Position numbers and translations under genes: made by a program. A DNA stretch of 64,000 bases from Panacagrimonas sp965216845 (GTDB lineage Bacteria > Pseudomonadota > Gammaproteobacteria > Nevskiales > Nevskiaceae), in contig OZ244200.1 in the NCBI GenBank assembly GCA_965216845.1, forward strand, positions 2,852,001 to 2,916,000. Direction: 5' to 3'. Positions 61,812 through 64,000 of the stretch are shown piece after piece; the first letter of the stretch is position 1, and the number at the start of each line of letters is the position of its first letter. The notes under the pieces were generated by a model. The model had not been told where the DNA came from. It did no database searches and saw only the letters and a program-made list of their open reading frames with translations.

Positions 61812-63200
61812 TTAGACGCGACCCAATGCCTGCTGGGCAGCGGTGGTGAGATAGGTGTCGTACATCCAATCCTCGTCAATCACGAATTGGCTCTTGATGC
61901 CCGACGCTTCCTTGGCGTGATCAATCCGGCTCATGCGATTGTTCTGCATGTTGTAGCTCATCACGTAGGCCCAGGACCATGCCGGGTTCTTGCCGTCGTG
62001 ACCGATTTCAACGCGATCACCGTCCTTGTAGTAGCAGAACGCGGACTCAAAGTTCACCCATGGCTTGCCCTGACGGTCAAAGCGAATGCAGCCGGTGTAG
62101 GTGGAGTTACGCATGTCAAAGTAAGCCAGACGACGGCTCACCGGCGCACGCGGATAACCCGTTGGCTTGGACTCCACGACCGCAACTTCAGGAATCATGC
62201 TGAACGCAACATCAAAGAACTTTTCATTGCCCTCCATTCGAGGCAGTTCCCAGTTGTCGTTCTTGATTCCAAAGTTACCGGACGTCGCGCCCAGCATCGG
62301 CTTGCGCTCGATGATCTTGTATTCGCTCCAGGTCAGCATGGGATCGCCCGCGGCCCAGGGATCGGTCAAGAACCAGGTGGCCCCCGGAATCAGCGGCTCG
62401 AAGCGCTGGTTGGCCGGATACTGACGCACGCGGCGGAACTGAGGCAGATAGCCAAACAGATCCGGAACCTGACGTTGGTCATATTTCCAGATACTCAGGA
62501 AGGAAGTACCGCGAACATCATCCGAGCTTTCGAAATAGGCGGTCTGACGACGGATCTCATCGTCGTGCCCACGGAAGGCCTGACCATCCAAACGGGACTG
62601 CATCTGCAGCTCTGCCCAAGCAAAATCATAGGCGTATTCTTCTTGGCCATCGCCACTGAAATCGACCTGACGGACTGCGTAAAGGTTTGCGTCCGCACGT
62701 CCCCAGCTCATGGCCGCATTGGCTTGAATTTCGATTGCCTTCGTGGGGTTGGGGAACGGGAAACCACCCTTCCAAGGCTTACCGTCTGGCCCGGTCACAT
62801 TCCCGTTCGCATCGAACTGCGCTTTGTAGCCTTGCTTTTCGTTCTCCAGCGTCTTGACGAGATTTGGATACGTGAACATCTGCGTCACATTAGTCTCAGG
62901 CGGCCCAACCTTGAGACGACGGCCGTCGTTCTTGATCTGGTGAATCACGCAGGGATCGAGCAGATGCTCGGCGTGATGCAGATTGTCCGGGGTAATCACA
63001 TCACCGACGGAAATCTTGCCCTTGGTCTGTGCTTCGACCGAGAGCAGTTCATCCGGATAAATCTTGGTGATGTCGTCCAGACCATCCATGGCCCACAGAT
63101 TGGAGTAGGAACCCAGCACGCCCGCCCCGGCGGCGCCCATGGCCATCTTCTTCATGAGCTCTCGACGGCTCCAATTCACATCATATTTTCTTATACGCAT
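61812..63200 (-). CDS. DUF1329 protein with Tat-like signal (cluster 2)
   Basis: 462 residues. MRIRKYDVNWSRRELMKKM carries a twin-arginine-like motif (SRRELMKK), followed by a hydrophobic segment (AMGAAGAGVLGSYSN). The mature domain has DELLSVEAQTKGKISVGDVI, GGFPFPNP, a WAELQMQ block and PRAPVSRRLAYFDMRN, parallel to the cluster 1 protein. Loss of lipobox but presence of RR suggests Tat export as a folded protein. Shine-Dalgarno GGAG. Lies downstream of the MMPL gene. Confidence 0.88.
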   Translation of the reverse strand: MRIRKYDVNWSRRELMKKMAMGAAGAGVLGSYSNLWAMDGLDDITKIYPDELLSVEAQTKGKISVGDVITPDNLHHAEHLLDPCVIHQIKNDGRRLKVGPPETNVTQMFTYPNLVKTLENEKQGYKAQFDANGNVTGPDGKPWKGGFPFPNPTKAIEIQANAAMSWGRADANLYAVRQVDFSGDGQEEYAYDFAWAELQMQSRLDGQAFRGHDDEIRRQTAYFESSDDVRGTSFLSIWKYDQRQVPDLFGYLPQFRRVRQYPANQRFEPLIPGATWFLTDPWAAGDPMLTWSEYKIIERKPMLGATSGNFGIKNDNWELPRMEGNEKFFDVAFSMIPEVAVVESKPTGYPRAPVSRRLAYFDMRNSTYTGCIRFDRQGKPWVNFESAFCYYKDGDRVEIGHDGKNPAWSWAYVMSYNMQNNRMSRIDHAKEASGIKSQFVIDEDWMYDTYLTTAAQQALGRV

Positions 63201-63305
63201 AGTCTTTTCTCCAGTTTCCAGTTTGCACGCACTCTTGTACGTAACGTGTTATACGTGATTTTCAATGATTCAGATGCATCCCAAGTCTCTGATTTATCTA
63301 TTTTT

Positions 63306-64000
63306 TCAGGCCATCGCCTCTCGGAACTGGGTGAGGTCGACGCTTTCACCCACAATCAGATCTTCCCGCTTGACGAAGCTGGGGCGAATAAACCACACCA
63401 GCAGCGGCAACACCATCAGCGCCAGCACCATGTTGATCAGCATGATCGCGGCCAGCAGTAATCCCATATCCGCCATGAATTTGAGATCGGACAGGAAATA
63501 CCAGGGAAGAATGCCCAGCAACATAATGGTTGCGGTAAACATGATCGCCTTGCCGGTTGTTTTCAGTGACACCTCAATGGCCTTGGCCCAGTCTCCCTTT
63601 TGCACATGGTATTCCTCGCAAATCCGAGACAGCAGGTAAATACCGTAGTCAATGCCGACACCAACGCCCAGAACCGCGACCATCACCGAGTTGATATCAA
63701 GACCGATGCCCAGCACGTGCATGGTGGCAGTCAGGTAAAAGTTCGCCAGAGCGACGGGAATCAGCACGATCACCGCGCCCATTGGTGATTTGTACGCGTA
63801 CGTTGCAATCACGAAAATCGCGGCACCGAGCAAGCCCAGAATGAGCCAGTGATAGCGTTCAACCACGCGATTCGCCGCTTCCTGGAGCGCGATGGTTCCC
63901 GAGGCCAGCCGGATATCGAACCCTTGATGCTCCTCACCGACTTCCTTGACGGCACGGCGTGCCAGCGCCAGCGCACCGTCAACCGTGTCCTGCTTGTTGT
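63306..64000 (-). CDS. MMPL/RND-family transporter (cluster 2, 5' part beyond window)
   Basis: The visible 231 residues are the C-terminal third and run into the window edge. IVTIALQEAANR-like SGTIALQEAANRVVERYHWL, the GVGIDYGIYLLSRICEEYH motif and the membrane segments LLGILPWYFLSDLKFMADMG and LMVLPLLVWFI match the cluster 1 paralogue closely. The preceding sequence (NKQDTVDGALALARRAV) has the same counterpart in cluster 1. Probably the first visible gene of a cluster 2 operon that continues upstream. Confidence 0.88.
   Translation of the reverse strand, partial: NKQDTVDGALALARRAVKEVGEEHQGFDIRLASGTIALQEAANRVVERYHWLILGLLGAAIFVIATYAYKSPMGAVIVLIPVALANFYLTATMHVLGIGLDINSVMVAVLGVGVGIDYGIYLLSRICEEYHVQKGDWAKAIEVSLKTTGKAIMFTATIMLLGILPWYFLSDLKFMADMGLLLAAIMLINMVLALMVLPLLVWFIRPSFVKREDLIVGESVDLTQFREAMA

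Noticed and set aside
61887..63461. Very long plus-strand frame (524 codons) opposite cluster 2 DUF1329
   Set aside because: GC-rich codon bias on the real minus-strand gene keeps the opposite frame open. It spans two genes and has no start signal or domain.
1..64000. CRISPR array or integrated phage
   Set aside because: No regularly spaced repeats with unique spacers, no cas, integrase or structural phage genes were seen on either strand.

Overview
The window looks like chromosomal DNA of a GC-rich gammaproteobacterium. The run queG / nnr-tsaE-amiB-mutL-miaA-hfq-hflX-hflK-hflC-DUF2065 / purA / rnr-rlmB / rpsF follows the Escherichia coli order almost gene for gene. Here hisZ is present next to purA, and the nagZ/nucleoside-phosphorylase neighbourhood resembles Pseudomonas. 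There is no rRNA, CRISPR array, transposase or phage gene. The lipid-related accessory clusters point towards an environmental, perhaps hydrocarbon- or lipid-using, lineage; that placement is inference only.

Layout. 1-9.8 kb: ribosomal protein S6 (cut by the window edge), a Sel1-like membrane protein, rlmB, a small lipoprotein, an OmpA-type lipoprotein, rnr, tRNA-Leu(CAG), a membrane protein and a secreted nuclease facing each other, then purA and hisZ. purA is bordered by two palindromic repeats and a tandem duplication of its own start region. 9.4-21.1 kb: the hfl/hfq/miaA/mutL/amiB block and queG. 21.1-26.1 kb: an RND efflux pump operon divergent from a TetR regulator, with a palindrome between them. 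26.1-32.7 kb: pgi, a 2OG-Fe(II) oxygenase-like gene, panD, panC, panB, folK, pcnB and tRNA-Glu. 33.2-43.9 kb: an acyl-CoA ligase, an MMPL/RND transporter, a DUF1329 protein, an SDR, a broken extra DUF1329 gene, a YCF48-like beta-propeller and a MalT-type LuxR regulator. 44.0-46.6 kb: gspA/exeA and gspB. 46.8-56.4 kb: tightly overlapping minus-strand genes for purine salvage, wall recycling, rRNA methylation, cysteine, pyridoxal phosphate and acyl carrier protein activation. 56.6-58.0 kb: a small secreted protein, queA and tRNA-Leu(CAA). 58.5-64 kb: a second envelope cluster (MMPL, DUF1329, YCF48-like, DUF1302), cut by the right edge.

The most interesting content is the pair of paralogous envelope clusters. 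Each has an inner-membrane MMPL/RND protein, a DUF1329 protein with a twin-arginine-like signal, and a secreted YCF48-like propeller; the second adds a DUF1302 outer-membrane barrel with a terminator behind it. Together they suggest a trans-envelope route for a hydrophobic compound, plausibly coupled in cluster 1 to acyl-CoA activation and SDR oxidation under a MalT-type regulator. Between the clusters' parts lies the remnant of a third DUF1329 gene.

Two small structures also stand out. One is a three-copy tandem repeat of the purA ribosome-binding site and first codons, which makes a chain of overlapping mini-ORFs ending exactly on the purA start. The other is a pair of hairpins before panD with nearly identical loops and a compensatory stem change.
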